Shown here: piece by piece, positions 22,382 through 29,302 of the stretch
How positions within the stretch are numbered: the stretch's first letter is position 1
How the letters are laid out: each line of letters starts with the position of its first letter
NCBI GenBank assembly: GCA_947589505.1
Contig: CANQCF010000006.1
Location: forward strand, 1-44,673
Length of the DNA: 44,673 nt
Reading direction: 5' to 3'
Source of the DNA: an uncultured Acetatifactor sp.
GTDB taxonomy: Bacteria > Bacillota > Clostridia > Lachnospirales > Lachnospiraceae
Notes under the pieces: model-generated
Database searches by the model: none
What the model was told of the DNA's origin: nothing
The model's input: the letters and a program-made list of their open reading frames with translations, nothing else
Made by a program: the position numbers and the translations under genes

Positions 22382-23525
22382 ATTGTTGCTCCGAAAGATG
22401 TTTTTGCATCTCTCTGATCTGGCTCTGTAATTTGGCAATCAAATCATCCCTTTGACTGAGTTGGGCATCTTTCTGACTGAGCTGAGAGGCCTGGGCTGCA
22501 AGTTCCTTATCTTTTTCACCGAGTTTGGTCGCCTGAGCTTGGAGTTCCCTATCCTTCTCACTAAGCTGAGATGCCTGTTCTTTAATTTCATTATCCTTCT
22601 GACTGAGTTGGGCATCCTTCTGATTAATTGTCTCCTGCATTTCGTCGATCATGTACTGCACCGTGTTGCTGTCCAACTCCTGAAGCTCCTTGGAATACAT
22701 CTGCATCACCCTTTCCAGGTTCCGGCACATCTCATAGATTTCCCCGTACATCTCCCGGAACTGCGGATAGTTCTCCGACAGTTTCAGGATCCACTCCGGT
22801 TCATCCATGCAGAAAAATGCCAGCCATGCCTCTAACTGGTTTCTGATCTTTTTATTATTGTGGACGATTTCCTTCAGGATGTCAAGAGGGACGAAGACAT
22901 ATTCCTCCAGGAGATTCATCTCTAACCCTGTGTCGGAAGTCTGATGAAAGCGGTGGATATAGTTCTGGGGAAAGGCGTGGAATTCCGAGGGGCTGGATTC
23001 GTACAGGACAATGGTATAGACGGGGCGCAGGCTCCGGTAGTTCATGCGTCGTTTGTCGGCGGAGGCCTGGTCCCGTTTCTGTTTATACTGCCGGAGCAGC
23101 ATGTCGGCGGAGTAGCAGGCGGCCCGCTGGCCGGGGAAGGCGTAGCCATAGCGCTGGACTTCCACGGTGGTGATGCTGCCGTCTTCCAGCCGGATGATGA
23201 TATCCATGATGACCAGGGTGTCCGGCATGATCTGACTTTCGTTAGAAAGGACAGAGACGACGGAGACTTTCCGCTCCAGGAGGAGCGAGAGGAATGCGTT
23301 CAGCCGGGAGGAATCCCGGTCCGGATTCATGATCGCCTTAAAGAAAGAGTCGTAGAGGATGCGGACGCCCTTTGCGCCGCTGCAGAAGTCCAGGAACTCC
23401 TGCTGGCGCTCCGTTTTCAGGGCGTCGAACTGACTCTTTAAGGAAGAGTTATTGCCGATCTCCTGTATAATTTCGTCTCGTGTGCGGATCATGGGAAAGT
23501 ACTGCTGTAATTTGTTTTTCTTCAT
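22380..23525 (-). CDS. Family B PD-(D/E)XK nuclease-type transposase with coiled-coil tail
   Basis: The 381-residue protein begins with a PD-(D/E)XK transposase domain: YDSFFKAIMNP near residue 60, then DIIIRLEDGSITTVEVQRYG, whose Asp and E-x-Q are the likely catalytic residues, and ADMLLRQYKQKR. The C-terminal 100 residues are heptad-like repeats (SQKDNEIKEQ, ASQLSEKDREL, TKLGEKDKEL, SQLSQKDAQL), predicting a long coiled coil for dimer or oligomer formation. ATG follows GAGGAGGAAAC. The N-terminal part is unrelated in sequence to family A, yet the promoter-leader is the same. The product probably acts as a sequence-poor DNA nuclease that promotes recombination; that is family knowledge, not shown here. 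Confidence 0.82.
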   Translation of the reverse strand: MKKNKLQQYFPMIRTRDEIIQEIGNNSSLKSQFDALKTERQQEFLDFCSGAKGVRILYDSFFKAIMNPDRDSSRLNAFLSLLLERKVSVVSVLSNESQIMPDTLVIMDIIIRLEDGSITTVEVQRYGYAFPGQRAACYSADMLLRQYKQKRDQASADKRRMNYRSLRPVYTIVLYESSPSEFHAFPQNYIHRFHQTSDTGLEMNLLEEYVFVPLDILKEIVHNNKKIRNQLEAWLAFFCMDEPEWILKLSENYPQFREMYGEIYEMCRNLERVMQMYSKELQELDSNTVQYMIDEMQETINQKDAQLSQKDNEIKEQASQLSEKDRELQAQATKLGEKDKELAAQASQLSQKDAQLSQRDDLIAKLQSQIREMQKHLSEQQ

Positions 23526-23680
23526 AAGTTTTGTTTCCTCCTCTGCAATAAAGTTGTGATAGTTGGATGCCCGACAGGCGGTTGGGATGAACCGGTTGAG
23601 ATGAAACGATTGAGATAAACCGGTTGAGATAACCCCTCCTTTCGTGGTGAAATATTTGTGTGTTACAATATCCCTTATTT

Positions 23681-23771
23681 GGAAGATACGGCGATATGCC
23701 GTAGGTCTGACGGCCCATTAGGGCCACAGATAAGATAGGTTGATGATAGCACAGAAGAAACAAATTGTAAA
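23681..23771 (-). promoter_or_regulatory. Promoter and structured leader, copy 4
   Basis: On the - strand: -35 TTTACA (23766-23771), 17-base spacer, -10 TATCAT (23743-23748). Hairpin 1 is GGCCC-TAAT-GGGCC (23712-23725). Hairpin 2 is TACGGC-ATATC-GCCGTA (23687-23703), with a changed loop and an unchanged stem. It drives the intact family B gene after an untranslated region of about 210 bases. Confidence 0.78.
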
Positions 23772-23921
23772 GGAAAAAATTTTATTGTCTGAAAAAAATG
23801 TGCAATACAAATTATATGAAGAAAATATCTCAAAATATTTATGAAAATTTGAATGCTTTATTTCGAAAACATGACAAGATTATAAGATTTTCTAAAGTTT
23901 CTTAAATCGAGTTAAGAAAGG

Positions 23922-23950
23922 TTGACAGGCGGTGAAGATGAGAATAATCT
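23922..23950 (+). promoter_or_regulatory. Promoter for the amidase gene
   Basis: TTGACA (23922-23927), a 17-base spacer and TAATCT (23945-23950) form a good housekeeping promoter. It would start a transcript about 115 bases before the amidase ORF. The AT-rich DNA between it and leader copy 4 (23772-23921) holds no ORF. Confidence 0.65.
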
Positions 23951-24069
23951 TAATTTAGCAAGGCGATAGAAAAGCGTTTTTCAGAGGGAAAAAGGCAGAT
24001 ACAATTTCGATACATCACGGTGATAATGTAGAGTAGGACGCGGGATTGGCAGTGAAAAATAAATAGAAT

Positions 24070-24954
24070 ATGGCGGGTGTACCAATGAGCAAGATGAGGA
24101 GAGGGGATCTTTACGACAAGAGGTATTATGAAAGAAGGGGATATAACCGGCGAAAAAGGAAAATTATAGCTTACACGCTCCGCGGGGCGGTCTGTGTGGC
24201 GGCAGTGCTGATTTTGACGCTGATCATTTGCGGGATTTTATATGTTGCGGAACATCTTTTTTCGAGAAAAGCGGAGGCAAACGCCTCGGATCTGCAGACG
24301 GAAGGATCGGTTGAAGGGGAACTGCAGGGGGAGGATATTTCCGGACAGGAGATGAATGGACAGGATCCAGTCGTGCCGGAGGAACCCCCGAAATATTTGG
24401 TGGTTTTGGACGCGGGACACGGGGGAAAGGACGAGGGAACCTCCAAGGATAAAGCGAAAGAAAAGGACATCAATCTGGCGGTTGTTCTGAAGATGGATGA
24501 GCTTTTGCGGGAAAAGGGAGTTGAGACTTTCCTCACCCGGGATGATGACAGCTTTGTAAAGCTCTTAGATCGGGCGGTGATCGCAAATGACCAGGGAGCG
24601 TCCCTCTTTGTCAGTATCCACTGCAATTCCTTTGCCGAGGACAAGCGTGTGAAGGGGCTGGAGTGTTATTATCACCCTGAGTCAGACAGCGGGAAGGAAT
24701 TGGCGGAAACTCTTTGCGAAAAGCTGAAGGAGGGCGGGGAGATCGAGACGAGGAGCGCCAAAGCGGAAGATTATTCGGTGCTTCGAAATACAGAGTGTCA
24801 GGCGATCCTGGTGGAGATCGGGTACCTGACCAATGATGAGGAAAGGGCCTTGCTCCTGGATGAAGAGTACCAGGAAAAACTGGCGAAGGAACTGGTGGAA
24901 GCGCTCTGTTCCATAAATACGGAGATGATACCTGAGGAGGGTCCGGCAGACTGA
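24070..24954 (+). CDS. N-acetylmuramoyl-L-alanine amidase, membrane-anchored (Amidase_3)
   Basis: The 294-residue protein has a very basic cytoplasmic start, one membrane span (about residues 36-58) and an acidic linker (about 65-105). The zinc amidase domain follows: DAGHGGKDEG with the first zinc His, the Glu of KEKDIN, SIHCNSF with the second His, and VEIGYLTN with the catalytic Glu. It cleaves the bond between N-acetylmuramic acid and L-Ala in peptidoglycan on the outer face of the membrane, in cell separation, growth or spore-related wall turnover. Start codon ATG 24070 has no clear ribosome binding site; ATG 24085 is possible. It is a single-gene unit with its own promoter and terminator. 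Confidence 0.9.
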   Translation: MAGVPMSKMRRGDLYDKRYYERRGYNRRKRKIIAYTLRGAVCVAAVLILTLIICGILYVAEHLFSRKAEANASDLQTEGSVEGELQGEDISGQEMNGQDPVVPEEPPKYLVVLDAGHGGKDEGTSKDKAKEKDINLAVVLKMDELLREKGVETFLTRDDDSFVKLLDRAVIANDQGASLFVSIHCNSFAEDKRVKGLECYYHPESDSGKELAETLCEKLKEGGEIETRSAKAEDYSVLRNTECQAILVEIGYLTNDEERALLLDEEYQEKLAKELVEALCSINTEMIPEEGPAD

Positions 24955-24968
24955 CTGCCGGATCTTTT
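24942..24968 (+). terminator. Terminator overlapping the amidase stop codon
   Basis: TCCGGCAG (24942-24949) pairs with CTGCCGGA (24955-24962) around ACTGA, with a T-run at 24964-24968. The TGA stop (24952-24954) forms part of the loop, so the stem begins within the coding sequence. Confidence 0.88.
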
Positions 24969-24970
24969 TA

Positions 24971-25050
24971 TGGCGTTCCCTCAGCTGCCGACCACGGGCA
25001 AAATTTGTGTGAGCACGATTTTGCCAGGAGGCAAGGCAGCTGGCTGAACT
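24971..25050 (+). repeat. REP-like hairpin element, copy A
   Basis: Nested inverted repeats: outer CAGCTGCC (24982-24989) with GGCAGCTG (25035-25042), and inner GGCAAAAT (24997-25004) with ATTTTGCC (25018-25025). The flanks TGGCG.TCCCTCAG and GGCTGAACT are shared with copy B at 29141-29222. It lies right after the amidase terminator and holds no ORF. Confidence 0.8.
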
Positions 25051-25077
25051 GTTATAGTAAATTTTAAAAAGAATTGC

Positions 25078-25105
25078 TTGTAAAGGCTGAAAAATGTAGT
25101 ATCAT
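25078..25105 (+). promoter_or_regulatory. Promoter of the PAP2 gene, followed by a hairpin
   Basis: TTGTAA (25078-25083), a 16-base spacer and TATCAT (25100-25105) make a moderate promoter. A hairpin overlaps its end: AGTATC (25098-25103) with GATACT (25113-25118), then a T-rich run (25122-25133). If transcription began further upstream, this could end it early. Confidence 0.45.
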
Positions 25106-25149
25106 GGAAAAAGATACTGCATTTTTTATTTTTATGGAGGAAAAAAGGG

Positions 25150-25701
25150 ATGAATGTCTTTGAGATCGGTATATTGGATTTTATCCAGGAGCATTTGACG
25201 GCGCCGTTTCTGGATCCGGTGATGGTTTTTATCACGCGCTTTGGGGACGGGGGCATCTTCTGGATCGCAGTCTGCCTTTTGATGCTGCTCTTTCCGAAGA
25301 CCAGGAAGCTGGGGGCCGTGATGTCCCTGAGCCTTCTCCTGGAAGCGCTGCTTTGTAATCTGATGCTGAAGCCTCTGGCGGCCAGGACCAGGCCCTATGT
25401 GGTCAACGCCGCCGTTACCCTTCTCGTGAAGGCGCCCAGGGACTTTTCCTTTCCCTCCGGACATACCGGGGCTTCCTTCGCCATCGTGGGGGCTTTGTTT
25501 TTCCAAAAGAGCAGGCTGTGGATCCCCGTCTGCGTCTTTTCCCTGCTGATCGCTTTTTCCAGACTGTACCTGTATGTCCATTATCCCACGGATGTGCTGG
25601 CAGGGATCGTCCTGGGGATGCTCACGGGCTGGCTCGCGACTCTGCTCTGGAATTTCCTCGCGAAGCGCAGGGAAAAGAGGGAGAAAAGCTGCGAACCCTA
25701 G
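25150..25701 (+). CDS. PAP2-family membrane phosphatase (undecaprenyl-diphosphatase type)
   Basis: The 183-residue polytopic protein has the three PAP2 signature motifs: K74-x6-RP82 (KPLAARTRP), PSGH at 102-105, and SR137-138 through H144 and D148 (SRLYLYVHYPTD). The histidines of motifs 2 and 3 are the catalytic residues. The length and motif spacing resemble BcrC-type undecaprenyl-pyrophosphate phosphatases, which recycle the lipid carrier of cell-wall synthesis; phosphatidylglycerophosphatase is an alternative. ATG 25150 follows TGGAGGAAAAAAGG. The N-terminal part (DFIQEHLTAPFLDPVMVFIT) is a typical start for this group. Confidence 0.88.
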   Translation: MNVFEIGILDFIQEHLTAPFLDPVMVFITRFGDGGIFWIAVCLLMLLFPKTRKLGAVMSLSLLLEALLCNLMLKPLAARTRPYVVNAAVTLLVKAPRDFSFPSGHTGASFAIVGALFFQKSRLWIPVCVFSLLIAFSRLYLYVHYPTDVLAGIVLGMLTGWLATLLWNFLAKRREKREKSCEP

Positions 25702-25782
25702 GCGGACGGTTCCGGAGGCGGCAGGAACAAGGGTGGCAAAATCGAGAGCGATGAGCTGAGAGGGACTCGGCCGGAACCGGCC

Positions 25783-25822
25783 GGGAGAGGAATGACCAAG
25801 CTGGGAGAGGAATGGCCGAGCT
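25783..25822 (+). repeat. Short 20-bp tandem repeat before the NUDIX gene
   Basis: GGGAGAGGAATGACCAAGCT and a copy with two changes (G for A, G for A) lie head to tail. A GGCCGG-AA-CCGGCC inverted repeat is directly upstream. No function is evident. Confidence 0.8.
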
Positions 25823-25843
25823 GAGAGCGGGAGGAAGATTGAC

Positions 25844-26314
25844 GTGGGAAACTACATCATGGATCTGAGAAAATATGTGGGGCACGCGCCGCTTCTGCAG
25901 TGCGCGGGCAGCGTGATCCTGGAGAATGAAAAGGGCGAGATCCTCTTAGGGCGCAGAACCGACAACCACATGTGGGGTTACGCCGGCGGGTCTATCGAAC
26001 TGCAGGAGACGGTGGAGGAATGCGCCAGGCGGGAGCTGATGGAGGAGACGGGACTGGTCGCGGAGGAACTGGAATTTTTCATGGTAAATTCCGGGCCGGA
26101 GGCGCATTATATCTATCCCAACGGGGATGAAGTCTACAACGTGGAGATTATCTATCTCTGCAGAAAATATCACGGAAAATTGAGAAGGCAGGAGGAAGAA
26201 CAGGAGGAACTGCGGTTTTTCCGGCTGGAGGACATTCCGGGCATGGAGGAGATCTCCCCGCCGATCCGGCCGGTGATGAGAAAGTACCTGCAAAGAAGGG
26301 GGGCAAAAATCTAA
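25844..26314 (+). CDS. NUDIX hydrolase
   Basis: The 156-residue protein has the full Nudix box at about residues 48-70 (GGSIELQ, then ARRELMEETGL), with the metal-binding REL.EE present. Nudix enzymes hydrolyse nucleoside diphosphates linked to another group; substrate cannot be told from this sequence. The start is GTG 25844, 6 bases after GGGAGGAAG, since the next Met lies just five codons in and is worse placed. A pyrophosphate-removing gene next to the PAP2 phosphatase may be coincidence. Confidence 0.88.
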   Translation: MGNYIMDLRKYVGHAPLLQCAGSVILENEKGEILLGRRTDNHMWGYAGGSIELQETVEECARRELMEETGLVAEELEFFMVNSGPEAHYIYPNGDEVYNVEIIYLCRKYHGKLRRQEEEQEELRFFRLEDIPGMEEISPPIRPVMRKYLQRRGAKI

Positions 26315-26396
26315 AAATGTAGGATCGGGGGCATCAGACCGGAGGATCCCGCCAGCAAGAAGGGGCGCAAAGATCTAACAAAGCGGGATCGGGGGC
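26290..26396 (+). repeat. Imperfect 42-bp direct repeat spanning the NUDIX stop
   Basis: GCAAAGAAGGGGGG... at 26290-26332 and GCAAGAAGGGGCGC... at 26355-26396 match along about 42 bases, both ending GGATCGGGGGC. The first copy includes the last codons of the NUDIX gene. The rest of the 393-base gap to 26707 shows only A-rich direct repeats (GAAAAGACTG, twice, around 26516-26545) and no ORF, terminator or clear promoter. Confidence 0.6.
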
Positions 26397-26707
26397 CCGC
26401 TGCCGAAGGACAGTCCGGCGGAGGGCGTCCGTACTGCCGTGCAAGGTCAGAATCGGCTGAAATGACGGAAAAGGTACTAGGCAGGACGGCAATTCCTGGA
26501 AGGAGTGAAAGAACCGAAAAGACTGAAAAGTTTGAAAAGACTGTCTGATCATCCGTGGAACGAAACAGGTGGTCAATAAAAAAGTGACATATGTCATGCC
26601 TCCCCCCAAAAGATGGTGACAAATGCCCTCTGGAAGGAAAAGGGATCTTCGCGTAAGATGGTTTTAGAACAAAACGGAATCACTGCTGCGAAGAGAGGGG
26701 GAGTTCC

Positions 26708-28045
26708 ATGAAAAAGTTACATGATTATCTGAACCGTATAGATTTTTTCGTTACCTTGCTGCAGGCCATCTGGAGTTTTCTGGGGGCCTGCGCTGTTTTT
26801 GTGGGATACGAGTATCTTGTGGTGCCTGTTCCCGGGATCGCCGTTTTTATGGGAACCTGTCTTTGGATCGCGGTCGGGATATTTCTGCAAAAGAGACTGA
26901 AGGAGAACCCGAGAGATAAGACTTTTCTTGCGGCGTACAGCGGCTTTCATTACGGGCTGCCCCTTCTGGCCTGTCTCCTGCGTCTTTTTTTCTTGGATGA
27001 TTGGTATTCTTTCGAGGAGATCCTGTTTGGAGGGCTGGGTCTTTTTATTGAGACCTTTTTGATCGGAGGGATCGTGCTGATCGGCTGCCTGGTCTTCTGG
27101 ATCGTCTGGTTTGTCCGCAGGCGGAGGGAGAAAAAGGGTAAGGCCGGCGCTTCCAGTTTTTGGAGAAAGGTCGGGTACGCGCTGAATGTCCTGTGCTTCT
27201 GGGGGATTGCGGCGGCAGCAGCGATCGGTCTGATCGGTTACGGGACGGAGGCGCTTTATGAGGAACTGCAGGACAGGGAGGAGCGACGGAACCAGGCATA
27301 CCTCCAGGAGAGATATGAAGCCCTCTGCGCGGTCTCCGGGGATATGAGCGAAGACGAAGCGGCCTGGCAGCTCATGGCGGACGGGTATCTCTGCGCGTTT
27401 GTAACAGAGCTGTTGGCTAAGGAATCTGCGGAACTTCCGGAGGAATCTTTCACAGGGGAATCATCTACAGGAGGATCTTTTAAGGAGGAACCTTCTACGG
27501 GAGAATTTTTTATAGGGGAATCGTCTACGGGAGGATCTTTTATAGGGGAATCATCTGCGGGAGGAGCTTTCATAGGGGAATCATCTACGGGAGGATCATT
27601 TATGGAGGAATCTCCTATGGAAGATTTTTTTATGGGGGAATCATTTATAGAAGGATCTTACGGGAAGGTTCCTTCTGTGGAGGAATATTCTATGGAGGAA
27701 CTGGCGGCGGATCTGAATGAGCTGCTGTGTGTTTCCCAGGTGACGGCGGAAGTCCTGGAACAGGGGATCGAGAACTACCGGGAGTTTATGGAGCGGTACG
27801 AACCTTATAGAACCGTGGATAACATCAATCAGGAGATCGCGGGAAACTTTCGGGAGAAGACGGTATCAGTGTCCGTGGAGCTTTTTGTCAGGGATACGCG
27901 GACGGACACGCTGCTGGACGTATACATCATCACGACATTCGACGAGGCGTGGAATGTTGTCCGGGTGGAGTGCAGACGGGAGAGGCTTTCGGATCGCATG
28001 GACCGCAGGAACCGCAAGGATCTCAGGACTTTAATTTTTTCATAA
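26708..28045 (+). CDS. Unrecognised membrane protein with 10-residue Glu/Ser/Gly repeats
   Basis: I do not recognise this 445-residue protein. It has about five hydrophobic spans (near residues 13-33, 42-60, 73-96, 106-136 and 156-178), then a helical charged stretch. From about residue 245 to 335 it carries eight degenerate 10-residue units of the form GESSTGGSFI. A helical and strand-forming C-terminal domain (LYVIIT-like 'DVYIITTFDEAWNVVRVE') ends the protein, which could be cytoplasmic or external. ATG 26708 follows GAGAGGGGGAG. Neighbours do not suggest a job. The repeat tract looks like a flexible linker between membrane and C-terminal domains. Confidence 0.7.
   Translation: MKKLHDYLNRIDFFVTLLQAIWSFLGACAVFVGYEYLVVPVPGIAVFMGTCLWIAVGIFLQKRLKENPRDKTFLAAYSGFHYGLPLLACLLRLFFLDDWYSFEEILFGGLGLFIETFLIGGIVLIGCLVFWIVWFVRRRREKKGKAGASSFWRKVGYALNVLCFWGIAAAAAIGLIGYGTEALYEELQDREERRNQAYLQERYEALCAVSGDMSEDEAAWQLMADGYLCAFVTELLAKESAELPEESFTGESSTGGSFKEEPSTGEFFIGESSTGGSFIGESSAGGAFIGESSTGGSFMEESPMEDFFMGESFIEGSYGKVPSVEEYSMEELAADLNELLCVSQVTAEVLEQGIENYREFMERYEPYRTVDNINQEIAGNFREKTVSVSVELFVRDTRTDTLLDVYIITTFDEAWNVVRVECRRERLSDRMDRRNRKDLRTLIFS
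27441..27712 (+). repeat. 30-bp degenerate tandem repeat, about eight to nine units, in frame
   Basis: Units of 30 bases (GGGGAATCATCTAC.GGAGGATCTTTTA-like) repeat about nine times and encode 10-residue units. Central units (27505-27600) are nearly identical; outer ones are worn. The period is a multiple of three, so copy-number change keeps the frame. Confidence 0.88.
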
Positions 28046-28220
28046 ATAATCATAAATAAAAGGAATGAAACAGGAGTTTTGAGGGAAAATAGTATTGCAG
28101 GGGTTCCGGGAAACATGAAAAGATGCGGAGAAATAAGCCTTTTTCACGCTGAATATTCAGTATCTTGATATAAATAAACGCAATTACGATAAAAAGTTCA
28201 CAGAAAATACACAAAAATTA

Positions 28221-28247
28221 TTAGCACTCGCACTTGACAAGTGCTAA
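28221..28247 (+). promoter_or_regulatory. CIRCE operator (HrcA site)
   Basis: TTAGCACTC (28221-28229), nine bases, AAGTGCTAA (28239-28247). This is the CIRCE inverted repeat with one change (A for G at the first base of the right arm). It is the binding site of the heat-shock repressor HrcA and overlaps the -35 box of the hsp20 promoter. Confidence 0.92.
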
Positions 28248-28262
28248 TAACAGTGATATAAC
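28234..28262 (+). promoter_or_regulatory. hsp20 promoter inside and after CIRCE
   Basis: TTGACA (28234-28239), 17 bases, TATAAC (28257-28262). The -35 box lies at the junction of spacer and right arm of CIRCE, so HrcA binding would block RNA polymerase. The transcript would have about 110 bases before the ATG. Confidence 0.85.
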
Positions 28263-28378
28263 ATAGTTAGAACAAAGGAGAAGGAAAGAGAGGAAAATAA
28301 AAATTCCGGTTTCTTCCCAAGTCTCCCCTGTTCCGGTAACTATGTAAGCTTTGTAATAAGGGAAAGGAGCGATGACTT

Positions 28379-28855
28379 ATGATGGTACCTAGTATTTTTG
28401 GAGAGAATTTGTTTGATGACTTTTTCGATGACCTTTTCGGATTCCCCGCTGTTGACGAGAGACCGATGCAGAAAGCACAGAAGAAGCTGTATGGACGTCA
28501 TGCGGCAAATATGATGAAGACGGACGTGAGAGAGCATGACGATCACTACGAGGTAGACATCGATCTGCCGGGATTCAAGAAAGAAGAGCTTTCGCTGGAG
28601 CTGAAGGACGGCTGTCTGGTGATCAGCGCGGCCAAGGGCTTCGACAAGGAGGAGAAGGAAGAGAAAAGCGGAAAGCTCATCCGTCAGGAGCGCTACGCCG
28701 GCAGCGTGAGCAGATCCTTCTACGTCGGGGAGGACGTAAAGCAGGAAGACATCCACGCAAAGTATGAGAACGGCGTGCTGAAGCTCTCCATTCCGAAGGC
28801 GGATCCTCAGAAGCCTCAGGTGGAAGAAAAGAAGTATATCGCTATCGAAGGATAA
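28379..28855 (+). CDS. hsp20: Small heat-shock protein Hsp20 (alpha-crystallin family)
   Basis: The 158-residue protein has a short N-terminal arm (FDDFFDDLFGFP), an alpha-crystallin domain (about residues 45-150; DIDLPGFKKEELSLEL, then the ENGVLKLSIPK signature of the last strands) and a short tail. It is an ATP-independent holdase that keeps unfolding proteins soluble in the cytoplasm. The start is one of two adjacent ATG codons (28379 or 28382), 9 bases after AAAGGAG. A CIRCE operator and promoter lie upstream and a strong terminator downstream, so it is a one-gene heat-shock unit. The motif at the family's C-terminal I-x-I (here IAIEG) is present. Confidence 0.95.
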   Translation: MMVPSIFGENLFDDFFDDLFGFPAVDERPMQKAQKKLYGRHAANMMKTDVREHDDHYEVDIDLPGFKKEELSLELKDGCLVISAAKGFDKEEKEEKSGKLIRQERYAGSVSRSFYVGEDVKQEDIHAKYENGVLKLSIPKADPQKPQVEEKKYIAIEG

Positions 28856-28897
28856 CGGATCCTGGGGTTCTAAAGTAAAAACAGGTAAGAGCAGCGG

Positions 28898-28939
28898 CCC
28901 GGCGCCGGATTGTGAAGACAGTCCGGCGCCGGGTTTTTT
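28898..28939 (+). terminator. hsp20 terminator
   Basis: CCCGGCGCCGGA (28898-28909) pairs perfectly with TCCGGCGCCGGG (28922-28933) around a 12-base loop, followed by six T. It is 43 bases after the hsp20 stop. Confidence 0.93.
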
Positions 28940-28942
28940 AGG

Positions 28943-29140
28943 TGGAGGCGTCCCTGGAGAAACCAGTTCCGCCGAGCGCCATTCGCAAAGCCGCGCTGCC
29001 GCGCTCTCCGTCGCTTCGGTGCTGTTTTTTGCGCATGGGGAAGGGGGCTGCGTCCCTGAGGGAGTCAGTTCAGCCCGCGCCATTCGCAAAGTTGCGCTGC
29101 CGCGCTTTCCGCTGCTGCGCAGCTATCTTTGCTCATAAAA
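28943..29140 (+). repeat. Two tandem copies of a roughly 100-bp element
   Basis: The blocks 28943-29040 and 29046-29140 align over most of their length: both have GCGTCCCTG, CAGTTC.GCC, GCGCCATTCGCAAAG, GCGCTGCCGCGCT, and a final TTTGC.CAT. They differ at scattered bases. Element copy B follows directly. No ORF with a ribosome binding site is seen, so I read this as non-coding repetitive DNA. Confidence 0.78.
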
Positions 29141-29222
29141 TGGCGCTCCCTCAGCCGCACGTGTTCGGCAAAAATTTGTGCGAGCACAATTTTTGCCCGA
29201 ACCACGGCGGCTGGCTGAACTG
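29141..29222 (+). repeat. REP-like hairpin element, copy B
   Basis: Outer arms CAGCCGC (29152-29158) and GCGGCTG (29207-29213), inner arms TTCGGCAAAAATT and AATTTTTGCCCGAA with a one-base bulge around TGTGCGAGCACA. It shares flanks with copy A at 24971-25050. In the outer arm the CTG/CAG of copy A is CCG/CGG here, a paired change. Confidence 0.82.
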
Positions 29223-29234
29223 GTGAATTATTTG

Positions 29235-29263
29235 TTGACAGAAAGTGTAAAAAATTATAAGAT
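29235..29263 (+). promoter_or_regulatory. Promoter of hisS
   Basis: TTGACA (29235-29240), 17 bases, TAAGAT (29258-29263), about 33 bases from the start of transcription to ATG. The leader is too short for a T-box riboswitch, which often controls hisS in Bacillota. Confidence 0.8.
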
Positions 29264-29302
29264 TAAGGAATGAAAATGACTGAGGAAAGTGAGTGAGACG
29301 AT

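Noticed and set aside
17806..23800. Classical insertion sequence or prophage
   Set aside because: No DDE transposase, terminal inverted repeats, target duplications, integrase or phage structural genes were seen.
28856..29302. T-box riboswitch ahead of hisS
   Set aside because: No T-box sequence or specifier stem found; the promoter lies only about 33 bases of transcript away from ATG.
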